From Enterococcus devriesei (GTDB lineage: Bacteria; Bacillota; Bacilli; Lactobacillales; Enterococcaceae), in contig NZ_JXKM01000002.1 in assembly GCF_001885905.1 (NCBI RefSeq), forward strand, positions 300,258-364,257: a DNA stretch of 64,000 nucleotides, given 5' to 3'. Within the stretch, counting starts at the first letter, position 1; each line of letters starts with the position of its first letter. Positions 8,406 through 17,654 of this stretch are shown piece by piece. A model generated the notes under the pieces. The model was not told where the DNA came from. It ran no database searches and saw only the letters and a list, made by a program, of their open reading frames with translations. A program made the translations under genes and the position numbers.

Positions 8406-8434
8406 ATTATACGAATGTTTGTTCGTTTTGTAAA
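8406..8434 (-). promoter_or_regulatory. SOS-controlled promoter of the small membrane protein transcript
   Basis: On the minus strand, TTTACA (8434-8429) and a perfect TATAAT (8411-8406) are separated by 17 bases. The spacer contains LexA box 2, and box 1 follows at the start site, so LexA would block the promoter completely. It begins right after the T run of the lexA terminator. Confidence 0.88.
8412..8425. promoter_or_regulatory. LexA (SOS) box 2
   Basis: CGAATGTTTGTTCG, inside the spacer of the minus-strand promoter. Confidence 0.9.
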
Positions 8435-8435
8435 G

Positions 8436-8465
8436 AAAAAAATAATCGGAAATTGAATTCCGATT
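8436..8465 (-). terminator. Terminator of lexA
   Basis: Minus strand AATCGGAA, 6-base loop, TTCCGATT, then ATTTTTTTC. The 5' arm overlaps the lexA stop codon. Confidence 0.85.
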
Positions 8466-9087
8466 AATAAATATGGTTTCGGTACAAACCAACAACTTTT
8501 CCTAGAATAGTTACATTAGCAAAAATCAATGGTGCCAATTCATCGTTTTCAGGTTGAAGACGAATGTGATCGGCTTCGCGATAAAATCTTTTACATGTTG
8601 CTTCATTTTCGTCAGTCATTGCAATAACGATCTCACCGTTATTAGCCATAGATTGTTTACGAACAATGACGTGGTCGCCATCGTATATACCGGCGTTTAT
8701 CATACTTTCACCGCGAATTGTCAACATAAAGAGGCTGCCGTCCTCACTTGATAGATCAGGCGGGATAGGGAAAAAGTCTGAAGCTTCTTCAACTGCCAAG
8801 ATTGGTTCGCCGGCAGTAACGACACCCAGCATGGGGATGACTTGTGGTGTTACACCGATTTTTTCTAAGCCTGTAAGTGTCAGTTCAATTGCCCGTGGTT
8901 TTGTGGGGTCACGCTGGATCCAACCTTTTTTTTCTAATCTAGATAGATGTCCATGGACTGTAGAAGTCGATGAGAGATTCACCGCTTCGCCAATTTCTCT
9001 TACAGTGGGTGGATAACCTTTATTTTCAACGCGTTCGTGAATGAAACGCAAAACTTCTAATTGTTTAGTTTCTGTTCTTTTTGCCAA
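8464..9087 (-). CDS. lexA: LexA repressor
   Basis: A 207-residue SOS repressor. The N-terminal winged helix holds [20 protein letters not shown] and the PTKPRAIE linker. The self-cleavage site is Ala-Gly in GVVTAGEPI (~88-94). The catalytic Ser is in RGESM (~128) and the Lys in CKRF (~166). I chose TTG at 9085-9087 because AAGAAGG lies 8 bases upstream and the resulting [13 protein letters not shown] start aligns with other LexA proteins; an upstream GTG at 9094-9096 is only one base from the ribosome site. Its promoter carries a LexA box, so it is autoregulated. DUF896 and tkt are divergent, as in Bacillus. Confidence 0.95.
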   Translation of the reverse strand: MAKRTETKQLEVLRFIHERVENKGYPPTVREIGEAVNLSSTSTVHGHLSRLEKKGWIQRDPTKPRAIELTLTGLEKIGVTPQVIPMLGVVTAGEPILAVEEASDFFPIPPDLSSEDGSLFMLTIRGESMINAGIYDGDHVIVRKQSMANNGEIVIAMTDENEATCKRFYREADHIRLQPENDELAPLIFANVTILGKVVGLYRNHIY

Positions 9088-9113
9088 CGCCCACACCTTC
9101 TTTCGTTTTTTTT

Positions 9114-9142
9114 AGTGTAGCATAATCTTACAAACAAATCAA
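9114..9142 (-). promoter_or_regulatory. lexA promoter
   Basis: Minus strand TTGATT (9142-9137), 17-base spacer, TACACT (9119-9114) with TGC directly before it (extended -10). The -35 overlaps the LexA box. Confidence 0.75.
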
Positions 9143-9153
9143 ACAAGCGTTCG
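9140..9153. promoter_or_regulatory. LexA (SOS) box of lexA
   Basis: CAAACAAGCGTTCG, i.e. CGAACGCTTGTTTG on the minus strand, covering the lexA -35 and also lying upstream of the divergent DUF896 gene (-10 TATAAT at 9189-9194). Confidence 0.9.
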
Positions 9154-9219
9154 CATTTGTTTGTGCTTCCAACTTTGTTTTTTTTATGTATAATTAATAG
9201 GGGGAAAGAGGTGCTGAAG

Positions 9220-9462
9220 ATGATTAATGATGAAACAATTGCACGTATCAATGAATTAGCGAAAAAAAAGAAAACGGTTGGTTTAACTGATGCTGAAGCA
9301 CATGAACAAAAAGTTCTGCGTGAGGAATACATTTCTTCTTTCCGTAGCGGCATGCGGCATCATATTGAAGGGATGAAAGTTGTTGATCCTGAGGGCAACG
9401 ACGTAACACCAGAGAAATTAAAAGAGATTCAAAAGAAAAAAGGATTGCACAATAGAAAGTAA
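9220..9462 (+). CDS. DUF896 family protein (YnzC-like)
   Basis: An 80-residue soluble protein: [20 protein letters not shown], then [21 protein letters not shown], matching the small helical DUF896 family whose role is unknown. It usually sits beside lexA, and in Bacillus its homologue is in the yneA-yneB-ynzC SOS operon. Here no yneA-like gene lies between lexA and this gene. The ATG at 9220 has an AGAGG site 8 bases upstream; the open frame before it lacks one. A -10 TATAAT at 9189-9194 and the adjacent LexA box suggest possible SOS influence. Confidence 0.88.
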   Translation: MINDETIARINELAKKKKTVGLTDAEAHEQKVLREEYISSFRSGMRHHIEGMKVVDPEGNDVTPEKLKEIQKKKGLHNRK

Positions 9463-9482
9463 AATCTTTTAGCGATTTGCAA

Positions 9483-9511
9483 TTGAAAAGTCAAAATAAA
9501 TCGGTTACAAT
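9483..9511 (+). promoter_or_regulatory. tkt promoter
   Basis: TTGAAA (9483-9488), 17 bases, TACAAT (9506-9511). Confidence 0.8.
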
Positions 9512-9555
9512 GAATCTGTAATTAAAGTATTTAAGACCAAAAAGGAGGAACTATC

Positions 9556-11550
9556 TTGTTCGACAAAATCGATCAACTAGGTGTAAACACAATCAGAACG
9601 CTAAGTATTGAAGCTATTCAAAAAGCAAATTCAGGTCATCCGGGATTACCAATGGGCGCGGCACCAATGGCATATGCATTATGGACAAAACATTTAAACG
9701 TAAATCCAGCCACTTCACTGAACTGGCCAAACCGTGACCGTTTTATTTTATCTGCGGGACATGGATCAGCAATGCTATACAGCTTGTTACACCTTGCAGG
9801 TTACCAAGTGACGATTGAAGATTTAAAAAATTTCCGCCAATGGGGAAGCAAGACACCTGGGCATCCTGAATATCATCACACAGATGGTGTTGAAGCAACT
9901 TCAGGTCCTCTAGGTCAAGGTATTTCAACTTCTGTTGGATTAGCAATGGCTGAAGCACACTTGGCTGCAACATACAATCGTGACAGCTTTGACGTAATGG
10001 ATCACTACACGTATGCTCTTTGTGGAGATGGCGATTTAATGGAAGGTGTTTCTGGTGAAGCAAGCTCGATGGCTGGTCACATGAAACTTGGAAAATTGAT
10101 TGTCTTATACGATTCAAATGATATTTCACTAGATGGACCAACTTCTAAGGCTTTCACAGAAAATGTCGGTGCTCGTTATGAAGCGTATGGCTGGCAACAT
10201 ATCTTAGTTAAGGACGGCAATGATTTAGAAGCTATTTCTAAAGCAATTGATGAAGCAAAAGCAGAAACAGGAAAACCAACCTTAATCGAAATTAAAACAG
10301 TAATTGGTTATGGCTCACCTAAAGAAGGCACGTCTGCGGTTCATGGAGCTCCAATCGGGGCCGATGGAATTACAGCAGCCAAGACAGTCTACGGTTGGGA
10401 ATATCCTGACTTTACAGTGCCAGAAGAGGTAGCAAAACGTTTCAAAGAAGAAATCAATGATAAGGGCGCGAAAGTTGAATCTGAATGGGATGCGATGTTC
10501 GCCAATTATGAAAAAGCTCATCCTGAGTTAGCTAAGCAATTTAAAATGGCCTTTGCGGGTGATTTACCAGGAAACTGGGAAGAAGCTCTACCCGTTTATG
10601 AGGAAGGTACGGCCCAAGCTAGTCGTGTTTCTAGTAAAGACGCTATTCAAGCAATCGCGAAAGCTGTTCCAAATATTTGGGGCGGTTCAGCCGATTTATC
10701 TGGCTCTAACAATACGACAATCGCGGATGAAAAGGAATTCCAACCAGGCTCTTATGAAGGCCGCAACATTTGGTTTGGTGTTCGTGAATTTGCGATGGCA
10801 AGTGCAATGAACGGAATTCATTTACATGGTGGCACACGAGTGTACGGCGGAACGTTCTTCGTATTTACGGACTATCTACGTCCAGCAGTGCGGATGTCAG
10901 CGATCCAAGGCTTACCAGTTGTCTATGTTTTAACCCATGACTCTGTTGCAGTTGGTGAAGATGGCCCAACTCATGAACCAATCGAGCAATTAGCCAGCGT
11001 TCGTTGCATGCCGAATGTGCAAGTAATTCGTCCTGCTGACGGAAATGAAACATCCGCTGCTTGGGTCCAAGCATTAAACACTAAAAACAAACCAACGATT
11101 TTAGTTTTAAGTCGCCAAAACTTACCTGTCTTGCCAAACAGCAAAGACATGGCTAAAGAGGGCGTGTCTAAAGGTGGTTATGTGATTTCTAAAGCGGAAT
11201 CAGATACACCAGAAGGTATTTTGATTGCTACAGGTTCTGAAGTGAACTTGGCTGTTCAAGCACAAAAAGAATTAAAAGCACAAGGAAAAGATGTTTCTGT
11301 CGTTTCGCTTCCAAGCTTTGATTTATTTGAAGCGCAAGATGAAGCCTATAAAGAATCTGTTTTACCAAAAGCGGTAACGAAACGCGTAGCGATCGAAGCT
11401 GCATCACCATTTGGCTGGGAACGTTATATCGGCTCAGAAGGTAAAATGATCGGTATCGATCACTTTGGAGCGTCGGCACCTGGAGACTATATCTTAGAAC
11501 AATTCGGTTTCACTGTCGAAAATGTAGTCAATACATTTAACGAATTATAA
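9556..11550 (+). CDS. tkt: Transketolase
   Basis: A 664-residue thiamine diphosphate enzyme of the pentose phosphate pathway, exchanging two-carbon units between ketose and aldose phosphates. Motifs: [15 protein letters not shown] (~26-40), the ThDP signature GDGDLMEG (~156-163), [10 protein letters not shown], and in the Pyr domain [14 protein letters not shown] (~409) and [16 protein letters not shown] (~465). It supplies erythrose 4-phosphate for the aro genes at the far end of the window, though they are not linked. The start is TTG at 9556, with an ideal AAAGGAGG 8 bases upstream. It has its own promoter and terminator. Confidence 0.96.
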   Translation: MFDKIDQLGVNTIRTLSIEAIQKANSGHPGLPMGAAPMAYALWTKHLNVNPATSLNWPNRDRFILSAGHGSAMLYSLLHLAGYQVTIEDLKNFRQWGSKTPGHPEYHHTDGVEATSGPLGQGISTSVGLAMAEAHLAATYNRDSFDVMDHYTYALCGDGDLMEGVSGEASSMAGHMKLGKLIVLYDSNDISLDGPTSKAFTENVGARYEAYGWQHILVKDGNDLEAISKAIDEAKAETGKPTLIEIKTVIGYGSPKEGTSAVHGAPIGADGITAAKTVYGWEYPDFTVPEEVAKRFKEEINDKGAKVESEWDAMFANYEKAHPELAKQFKMAFAGDLPGNWEEALPVYEEGTAQASRVSSKDAIQAIAKAVPNIWGGSADLSGSNNTTIADEKEFQPGSYEGRNIWFGVREFAMASAMNGIHLHGGTRVYGGTFFVFTDYLRPAVRMSAIQGLPVVYVLTHDSVAVGEDGPTHEPIEQLASVRCMPNVQVIRPADGNETSAAWVQALNTKNKPTILVLSRQNLPVLPNSKDMAKEGVSKGGYVISKAESDTPEGILIATGSEVNLAVQAQKELKAQGKDVSVVSLPSFDLFEAQDEAYKESVLPKAVTKRVAIEAASPFGWERYIGSEGKMIGIDHFGASAPGDYILEQFGFTVENVVNTFNEL

Positions 11551-11559
11551 TCGGCTTTG

Positions 11560-11595
11560 AAAGTTGAGAGGGATCTGTCCTTCTCAACTTTTTTG
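11560..11595 (+). terminator. Terminator after tkt
   Basis: AAAGTTGAGA and TTCTCAACTTT pair around an 11-base loop, followed by TTTT. Confidence 0.85.
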
Positions 11596-11714
11596 AGTTG
11601 GTATAACTAATAACTGAAAATAGTTGACATAATATTTTACTTGAATACCTAAGGCTAGTTCGCTTTCATTTTTTCGTTAACATTAATAAAAATGTTTATC
11701 TATGAGCAAAATAA

Positions 11715-11743
11715 TTTAGACAGAATATAAATTCTGTTATACT
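11715..11743 (+). promoter_or_regulatory. Promoter of NADH oxidase gene
   Basis: TTTAGA (11715-11720), 17 bases, TATACT (11738-11743) with TG two bases before (extended -10). No Rex-type palindrome was seen. Confidence 0.7.
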
Positions 11744-11798
11744 GTCCTTGTTCAATAGAATGCAAACTAAAAATCGATTAAATGAAAGAGGGACGACC

Positions 11799-13142
11799 AT
11801 GAAAGTAGTAGTAGTAGGATGTACACATGCCGGCACCGCAGCCGTTAAAAATATTTTAGCCAATCACCCAGATGCAGAGGTTACCGTTTATGAGCGAAAT
11901 GACAATGTTTCTTTCTTATCTTGTGGAATCGCTTTATATGTCGGTGGCGTAGTGAAAGACCCTGCGGGATTGTTTTACTCAAATCCTGAGGAATTAGCTT
12001 CACTAGGTGCAAAAGTGAACATGGAACACGATGTAACAAACATTGATACAGAAGGTAAGAAAGTCACTGCAAAAGATTTGAAAACCAACGAAGAAACAGT
12101 TGTTGATTATGATAAGTTAGTCGTAACAACCGGTTCTTGGCCAATTATTCCACCCATCAAAGGAATCGAATCAAAAAATGTTTTACTATGTAAAAACTAT
12201 AACCAAGCAAATGAAATCATTGAGCAAGCGAAAGATGCTAAAAAAATCGTTGTAGTCGGCGGTGGTTACATCGGAATCGAGCTAGTTGAAGCCTTCGCCG
12301 AAACTGGCAAGCAAGTGACTTTGATTGATGGGTTATCTCGTATTTTGAATAAATACTTAGATCAACCTTTCACTGATCTTTTGGAAAAAGAATTAGTAGA
12401 TCATGGAGTAACCTTAGCGTTAGGTGAAAATGTGAATGAATTTGTCGCAGATGAATCGGGTACAGTAACGAAAGTTGTGACACCGAGTCAAGAGTTTGAC
12501 GCAGATATGGTTATTCTATGTGTCGGCTTTCGTCCAAACACTGAATTGCTAAAAGGTAAAGTTGATATGCTGCCAAGTGGTGCCATCAAAGTCAACGAAT
12601 ATATGCAATCAAGCAACCCAGATATCTTTTCAGCAGGCGATTCAACGGTGGTGCATTACAATCCAACTGGACAACACCAATACATCCCGTTAGCGACTAA
12701 TGCGGTACGTCAAGGAATGCTAGTCGGAAAAAATCTAGTAGAGCAAACAATGAAGTATCGTGGAACCCAAGGAACTTCTGGTTTGTACTTATTTGGTTGG
12801 ACGATTGGTTCAACAGGCCTGACAAAAGAAAGTGCCGCTTTAAACGGCATTGATGTGAATGTCACTTTGATTGAAGATAATTATCGTCCAGAGTTTATGC
12901 CAACGACCGAAAATGTTATGATGCAAATCGTTTCAGAAAAAGGAACGAATAAAATTTTAGGTGCACAATTCCTATCGAAATATGACATCACTCAATCGGC
13001 CAATACGTTATCAGTAGCGATCCAAAATGAAATGACTTTAGAAGATTTAGCCTTACAGGATTTCTTCTTCCAACCACATTTTGACCGTCCGTGGAACTAC
13101 TTGAATATCTTGGCTCAGGCCGCTTTAGCTGAAGCCGAATAG
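11799..13142 (+). CDS. nox: Water-forming NADH oxidase
   Basis: A 447-residue FAD enzyme of the pyridine nucleotide-disulfide family that reduces O2 with NADH to water, regenerating NAD+. The N-terminal FAD fold is VVVGCTHAGTAAV; the redox Cys is at residue 42 (SFLSCGIALYVGG); the NADH fold is VVVGGGYIGIE (~155); and the second FAD motif is NPDIFSAGDST (~279). A single Cys at 42 with this length matches Nox2 rather than NADH peroxidase with confidence, though the families are close. The ATG at 11799 has AAAGAGG upstream and starts right at the FAD strand, so the longer open frame from 11748 was rejected. Monocistronic. Confidence 0.92.
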   Translation: MKVVVVGCTHAGTAAVKNILANHPDAEVTVYERNDNVSFLSCGIALYVGGVVKDPAGLFYSNPEELASLGAKVNMEHDVTNIDTEGKKVTAKDLKTNEETVVDYDKLVVTTGSWPIIPPIKGIESKNVLLCKNYNQANEIIEQAKDAKKIVVVGGGYIGIELVEAFAETGKQVTLIDGLSRILNKYLDQPFTDLLEKELVDHGVTLALGENVNEFVADESGTVTKVVTPSQEFDADMVILCVGFRPNTELLKGKVDMLPSGAIKVNEYMQSSNPDIFSAGDSTVVHYNPTGQHQYIPLATNAVRQGMLVGKNLVEQTMKYRGTQGTSGLYLFGWTIGSTGLTKESAALNGIDVNVTLIEDNYRPEFMPTTENVMMQIVSEKGTNKILGAQFLSKYDITQSANTLSVAIQNEMTLEDLALQDFFFQPHFDRPWNYLNILAQAALAEAE

Positions 13143-13154
13143 TATAGAATGACG

Positions 13155-13187
13155 AAAAAACAGGGAGCTGTGCTTCCTGTTTTTTTG
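13155..13187 (+). terminator. Terminator after nox
   Basis: AAAAAACAGGGAG, loop CTGTG-type, CTTCCTGTTTTTTT. Confidence 0.85.
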
Positions 13188-13212
13188 CTATTTAATGACT
13201 GTTTTCTAAGTA

Positions 13213-13241
13213 TTGGACTTCCTATATTTTTAGTGTAAACT
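13213..13241 (+). promoter_or_regulatory. dnaD-nth promoter
   Basis: TTGGAC (13213-13218), 17 bases, TAAACT (13236-13241). Confidence 0.75.
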
Positions 13242-13264
13242 AAAATGGGAACGGAGGATTTTGA

Positions 13265-13978
13265 ATGATTTCATTAAAAGATTATTTAACAGCGGGTGAG
13301 ACGACGATCTCAAACTTGCTGTTGCAAAATTATACGAAGCTAGGTTTGACAACCAATGAATTTATGCTGTGGCTGCAGCTTTATTCCGCCCATCAGGCGG
13401 GAGAAGATTTTCCTGATATAACTGTGATCGCTCAAAATATGAGCGGTACCGTTGAAACAATCTACGAAACATTGAACAATCTAGTCGGAAAAGGCTTTGT
13501 TATTCTCGAAACAGCGCTTGACGATCAAGGTCGAAAAAGTGATCGTTATGATTTGCTTCCAGCTTTCGAAAAAATTTCAATCATCCAAGAACAGCAACGC
13601 GTAAAGAAAGAGGAAGAAACCACGTTAGAAGCGCAAAAGAAAATGCTACGTGCTTTCGAACAGGAATTTGGCCGCCCTTTGTCACCGATTGAATATCAAA
13701 AAATCGGTTACTGGGTAGAAGAGGATCATTATTCACCAGAATTGATTCAGCTAGCGTTACAAGAAGCGGTACTCAATCAAGCCTATAATTTCAAATACAT
13801 CGAAACGGTTCTGCAAAGCTGGGAGAAAAAAAATATCCGTTCAAAGGTCCAGGTGGAAGAGGAGCAACGTCGTCGTAAACAAATTTTGCTGCAAAAAGAG
13901 GAGCAAAATCAAACGGAAGAACTACCAAAAGTTTCTTTATATAATTGGCTGGAAAGGAAAGACTCCGATGCTGAATAA
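13265..13978 (+). CDS. dnaD: Primosome protein DnaD
   Basis: A 237-residue replication initiation protein. The N-terminal winged helix (~1-100; KLGLTTNEFMLWLQLYSAH, ITVIAQNMSGTVETIYETLNNLVGKGFV) and the DnaD/DnaB2 C-terminal domain (~120-200; FEQEFGRPLSPIEYQKIGYW, ALQEAVLNQAYNFKYIETVLQSW) are both present. In Firmicutes DnaD bridges DnaA and DnaB for helicase loading and in restart. The C-terminal ~35 residues are a charged, probably disordered tail. The ATG has an ACGGAGG site. It overlaps nth by 11 bases, a pairing conserved in the group. Confidence 0.95.
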   Translation: MISLKDYLTAGETTISNLLLQNYTKLGLTTNEFMLWLQLYSAHQAGEDFPDITVIAQNMSGTVETIYETLNNLVGKGFVILETALDDQGRKSDRYDLLPAFEKISIIQEQQRVKKEEETTLEAQKKMLRAFEQEFGRPLSPIEYQKIGYWVEEDHYSPELIQLALQEAVLNQAYNFKYIETVLQSWEKKNIRSKVQVEEEQRRRKQILLQKEEQNQTEELPKVSLYNWLERKDSDAE

Positions 13979-14621
13979 AGAAAAAACTATGGAGGCTCTT
14001 TCTCGAATGTCGGATATGTTTCCGGATGCGGCGGGCGAATTACATTCTGACTCCCCCTTTCAATTATTGATAGCCGTGATCTTGAGTGCGCAAGCAACGG
14101 ATGTCTCCGTTAATAAAGCGACGCCAGCTTTATTCGCGGCTTATCCTACAGTAGAGGCGTTGGCCGAAGCACCAATCGAAGACATCATCGAGAAAATAAA
14201 AACGATCGGTCTGTATCGTAACAAGGCAAAAAATATCAAAGCCTGTGCTCAAATGCTATTGGATAATTTTTCTGGGCAAGTACCGGAGACGAGAGAGGAA
14301 TTGATCCAATTGCCGGGAGTTGGGCGAAAAACCGCAAATGTCGTATTGGGTGATGCTTTTGGTGTACCAGCGATCGCCGTCGACACGCATGTGGAACGGG
14401 TTACGAAGCGTTTGCGAATTTGTAAGTTGAATGCCTCAGTAACAGAGGTTGAAGCGACTCTTATGAGGAAGGTTCCAAAAGAGTTATGGGTGAAGACGCA
14501 TCATACGCTGATTCTTTTCGGGCGCTATCATTGTACAGCACGTGCACCTAAATGTACGATTTGTCCATTATTGGATTTATGTCAGGATGGGAAAGATCGT
14601 TTGAAAGCTGCGCAAAAATAA
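13968..14621 (+). CDS. nth: Endonuclease III (DNA glycosylase/AP lyase)
   Basis: A 217-residue base-excision repair enzyme removing oxidised pyrimidines. The helix-hairpin-helix is LPGVGRKTANVV with catalytic Lys121; the catalytic Asp is 139 (AVDTHVERV); the four [4Fe-4S] cysteines are 189, 196, 199 and 205 (C-X6-C-X2-C-X5-C). All catalytic residues are intact. The start overlaps the end of dnaD, implying translational coupling. Confidence 0.97.
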   Translation: MLNKEKTMEALSRMSDMFPDAAGELHSDSPFQLLIAVILSAQATDVSVNKATPALFAAYPTVEALAEAPIEDIIEKIKTIGLYRNKAKNIKACAQMLLDNFSGQVPETREELIQLPGVGRKTANVVLGDAFGVPAIAVDTHVERVTKRLRICKLNASVTEVEATLMRKVPKELWVKTHHTLILFGRYHCTARAPKCTICPLLDLCQDGKDRLKAAQK

Positions 14622-14666
14622 AAACAGTCTTCAATCTCAATAGTTGAGATTGAAGACTGTTTTTTT
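14620..14666. terminator. Bidirectional terminator between nth and pbp1A
   Basis: A perfect 20-bp stem (CAGTCTTCAATCTCAA core) with loop TAG, A-rich before and T-rich after, serving both convergent genes and touching both stop codons. Confidence 0.95.
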
Positions 14667-16965
14667 AATTGCTTGATGGAGGAGTCTCACTTTCTTCCGG
14701 CGTCGGAGGTGCTTGACTCGAAGAAGGTTCAGACGGCTCCGGTGCTGCAGAGGAAGAAGGTGTCGGCGTTGGAGCCGGTGTTACCTCACTGCTGCTTGAA
14801 GGCGTTGGTGTTGGAGCTACAGTAGAAGACTCAGGAACACTTGGCTGTACTTGAGAACTACTACTTGGAGTCGTGTATTGATTATAAGATGTATTGTTGT
14901 TGTAATAAGAACTTTGACTTGAATAGCTTGGCTGTGTCGGAACCGCTGATGATCCCTTGACATAAAGCTCGTTCCGGTTTCGAATTACATCATCCGGCAT
15001 TACCCAATCATCATTCGGAATATTTTCAGATATATAGCTCATCAACTCGCGGTAAACATCTTGTGCAATATTTGATGAGGCCTCAGTGATTGGTGTCATC
15101 CGTTTGTCATAGCCTGTCCAAATGGATAAAGAATAATGTGGTGTATAGCCGGTAAACATGACATCCGGCGAGATCGATCCTGAATGGGGGATCTTGGCTA
15201 ATTCATCGTCGGTATAATTGGACGTTCCCGTTTTACCCGCTTGGAATAGATTCGGGATCTGGGCATAAGTCCCAGTTCCCTTCAAGATAACGTCTTTTAG
15301 GATATCAGTGATCATATAAGCAGTGTAGGGCTCCATCGCTTTTTCGCCTTTGTTCTCAAAGGTTTGTTCTGAGCCATCTTGATATTTTATTTTATTGATA
15401 TAAAGCGGTTCATTATAGGTTCCGCCATTGGCAAAGGCGGCGTAAGCTGCAGCCATCTTTTCGGTAGAGATTCCGTATTTTGTACCATCTTGTGTTTCAG
15501 TATTACTTGAGATCGCATTGGATTGTTGAATGTCTTTGTATTGAATACCTAATTTTTTCAAAAACTTCGCGGCATTTTCCGCGCCAACTTCATTGAAAAT
15601 TTTAACTGCTGGTACATTCCGTGAATCATAGAGCGCTTGACGATACGTAATTCGACCTTGATAGGTAAGATCCCAGTTTTTTACCTCGTTTTTTGTTCCA
15701 GGGTATAAGTAAGGAGCATCATCAATCATGGTTCCTGTTGATTTTTGTTCGTACTCAAACATTGGGCCGTAATCGGTAATCGGCTTAACTGTAGAACCGA
15801 AGTCACGGTTTGTATTAACCGCCCGATTCATCCCTAAGTAAACGTCGTCAGCAATATTTCGACCACCAATTTGGGCGGTGACACGTCCGGTCTTACTATC
15901 CACGAGTGTCGCAGCAACTTGCATGTCCTCATCGGGGTATTGAACGTATTCATCACCATTAACGATAGAATATAATTTATTTTGAGCGTCCGTATCCAAG
16001 TTTGTGTAGATATCTAAACCATCGGTATAAACATTTTTGCCAGTTTTTGCTTCTACTTGAGCAATCACTTCTTTAACATAATTATCTGCAACTTTGCGCT
16101 CTTGATTATCAGTTTGTAAAGGCAATAATCCTTGATCAATTGGTTCTTTTGTCGCTGTATCATAATCTTCCTGTGAGATTTTTTTATTATTCAGCATAGT
16201 GTAAAGAACAGTATCACGACGCTCTTTAGCCGCTTCCGGATGTTTATAAGGATCATATGAATTCGGCGCTTGCGGCATACCAGCTAGTAACGCGGTTTGA
16301 GCGATGGAAAGGTGTTGGAGTTCTTTTCCAAAGTAACTTTCTGCCGCTGTTTCCATGCCATAAAGCCCGTTGGCCATGTAAACTTTATTGATGTAGTAGG
16401 TTAAAACTTCTTGTTTTGAATATTTCTTTTCAAGTTGAATCGCCAGCCAAGCTTCTTGAGCTTTCCGGCGCAGTGTCTGATCAGAGGCTTTTGTAGAGAA
16501 AAAGGAAAGTTTCACCAGTTGTTGAGTTAAGGTACTACCACCTTGAAGCCCACCTTTATTCGTGATATTGTGCAATGCTGATCCTAATATTCGTACAGGG
16601 TCAACGCCGTTGTGTTTAAAGAAGCGGCGATCTTCAACAGAGACAATCGCGTCATCTAATTCTTGCGGAATTTTGTCCGCCGCAATTTTTTCCCGCTTCT
16701 CTGCACCTAAATCTTCAAACTCATTGCCATCAATGTCAAAAAGTTTTGAAGAAACAGTCGCATCTAATTTCTTTTCAGACAAATCAGGTGCATCCTTCAC
16801 GTAATAGAAAAAGATGCCAATGCCGCTTAAAAGGGCGAGACAAAGAAACCCAACGATGGCAATCATAATTTTTAAACCTATGTGTCGGTTCTTTTTCATT
16901 TTTGGTTGAGTTTTCTTTCCTTGAGTGGTTCGCGAATTTTTCTGCGAACGAGAGGGCTTAGCCAT
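14665..16965 (-). CDS. pbp1A: Class A penicillin-binding protein (PBP1A)
   Basis: A 766-residue bifunctional peptidoglycan synthase. Order: basic cytoplasmic tail (~1-28); one membrane anchor (~33-55); glycosyltransferase GT51 domain with VEDRRFFKHNGVDP and GGSTLTQQLVKL; transpeptidase domain with SXXK as STVK (within RDFGSTVKPI), an SNT/SSN motif, and KTGT (AGKTGTSNYT); and a C-terminal Ser/Thr/Pro/Gln-rich tail of about 90 residues likely extending through the wall. The ATG lies 8 bases after AAAGGAG; the site is within the end of recU. The two genes form an operon, as in Bacillus (recU-ponA). Confidence 0.95.
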   Translation of the reverse strand: MAKPSRSQKNSRTTQGKKTQPKMKKNRHIGLKIMIAIVGFLCLALLSGIGIFFYYVKDAPDLSEKKLDATVSSKLFDIDGNEFEDLGAEKREKIAADKIPQELDDAIVSVEDRRFFKHNGVDPVRILGSALHNITNKGGLQGGSTLTQQLVKLSFFSTKASDQTLRRKAQEAWLAIQLEKKYSKQEVLTYYINKVYMANGLYGMETAAESYFGKELQHLSIAQTALLAGMPQAPNSYDPYKHPEAAKERRDTVLYTMLNNKKISQEDYDTATKEPIDQGLLPLQTDNQERKVADNYVKEVIAQVEAKTGKNVYTDGLDIYTNLDTDAQNKLYSIVNGDEYVQYPDEDMQVAATLVDSKTGRVTAQIGGRNIADDVYLGMNRAVNTNRDFGSTVKPITDYGPMFEYEQKSTGTMIDDAPYLYPGTKNEVKNWDLTYQGRITYRQALYDSRNVPAVKIFNEVGAENAAKFLKKLGIQYKDIQQSNAISSNTETQDGTKYGISTEKMAAAYAAFANGGTYNEPLYINKIKYQDGSEQTFENKGEKAMEPYTAYMITDILKDVILKGTGTYAQIPNLFQAGKTGTSNYTDDELAKIPHSGSISPDVMFTGYTPHYSLSIWTGYDKRMTPITEASSNIAQDVYRELMSYISENIPNDDWVMPDDVIRNRNELYVKGSSAVPTQPSYSSQSSYYNNNTSYNQYTTPSSSSQVQPSVPESSTVAPTPTPSSSSEVTPAPTPTPSSSAAPEPSEPSSSQAPPTPEESETPPSSN

Positions 16966-16969
16966 TTGA

Positions 16970-17575
16970 TTAACTCCTTTTTTCAAGATATTGTTCCACC
17001 GCAGTTAAGTACGGAATCCTTGGTGCGATTTGCGGCGTAATCTCGATACCAACTGATTCGATTATTTCTAGCGGTATTGATTTTCTGCCAGTTTCCTGTT
17101 CCTGCCAATAGGTGATCATTTTTTCAGCAGAAAGAAAAAAACAACGATTTAAGCTAGAAAACCACAATAAGACAAAACAGACCGCTTCCTGCTTTAAGCA
17201 TTGCTCCATATGGGTGATTTGATGCTGATGAAAATTTTTCAGCGGGAAAGAAGTTTTGTTTTTGGTTTCTTTCGCTTCAAAATCTAAATAGTACCCACGA
17301 TAGACGCCGTTGTAATCCGTTGTGGAGGGTTGCCGGAAGTAGGCTTCGCGAATCACCGCAGCACTCCGTTTAGGATAATCGACTTTGACGATCTGAAGGG
17401 GCGTTGGCTTTTTATGGACAACTGCCTTATCATGAGTAATATAGTATTCGTTGCTTTGATTGATGGCTTCTTCAAAGCGCATACCGCGATTAGCAAACGT
17501 CGTTTCTCTTTTATATGAAGGTTCTCGCGGATTTTTTTGTGAAAATAATTGACCATTAGGATAATAGAAGGCCAT
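16970..17575 (-). CDS. recU: Holliday junction resolvase RecU
   Basis: A 201-residue resolvase acting on four-way junctions in recombination and chromosome segregation. It starts MAFYYPNGQLF; FANRGMRFEEAINQSN, the catalytic region STTDYNGVYRGYYLDFEAKET (Asp, Glu and Lys of the nuclease core) and FPLKNFHQHQI are typical. The open frame extends upstream to 17686, but this ATG has AGGAG and aligns with known RecU starts. An extended -10 (TGA-TATAAT, minus strand 17606-17598) lies just upstream. pbp1A begins 4 bases after its stop. Confidence 0.95.
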   Translation of the reverse strand: MAFYYPNGQLFSQKNPREPSYKRETTFANRGMRFEEAINQSNEYYITHDKAVVHKKPTPLQIVKVDYPKRSAAVIREAYFRQPSTTDYNGVYRGYYLDFEAKETKNKTSFPLKNFHQHQITHMEQCLKQEAVCFVLLWFSSLNRCFFLSAEKMITYWQEQETGRKSIPLEIIESVGIEITPQIAPRIPYLTAVEQYLEKRS

Positions 17576-17654
17576 CTTTATCACACTCCTGTTTGCTATT
17601 ATATCAAATTTTTTTGCAAGATATTTTAATTTTAAGTGAAAGTAAGGAAAAAAA

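Noticed and set aside
11748-11798. NADH oxidase start at an upstream TTG
   Set aside because: It lies at the transcription start of the predicted promoter and has no ribosome site; ATG at 11799 starts the FAD fold.
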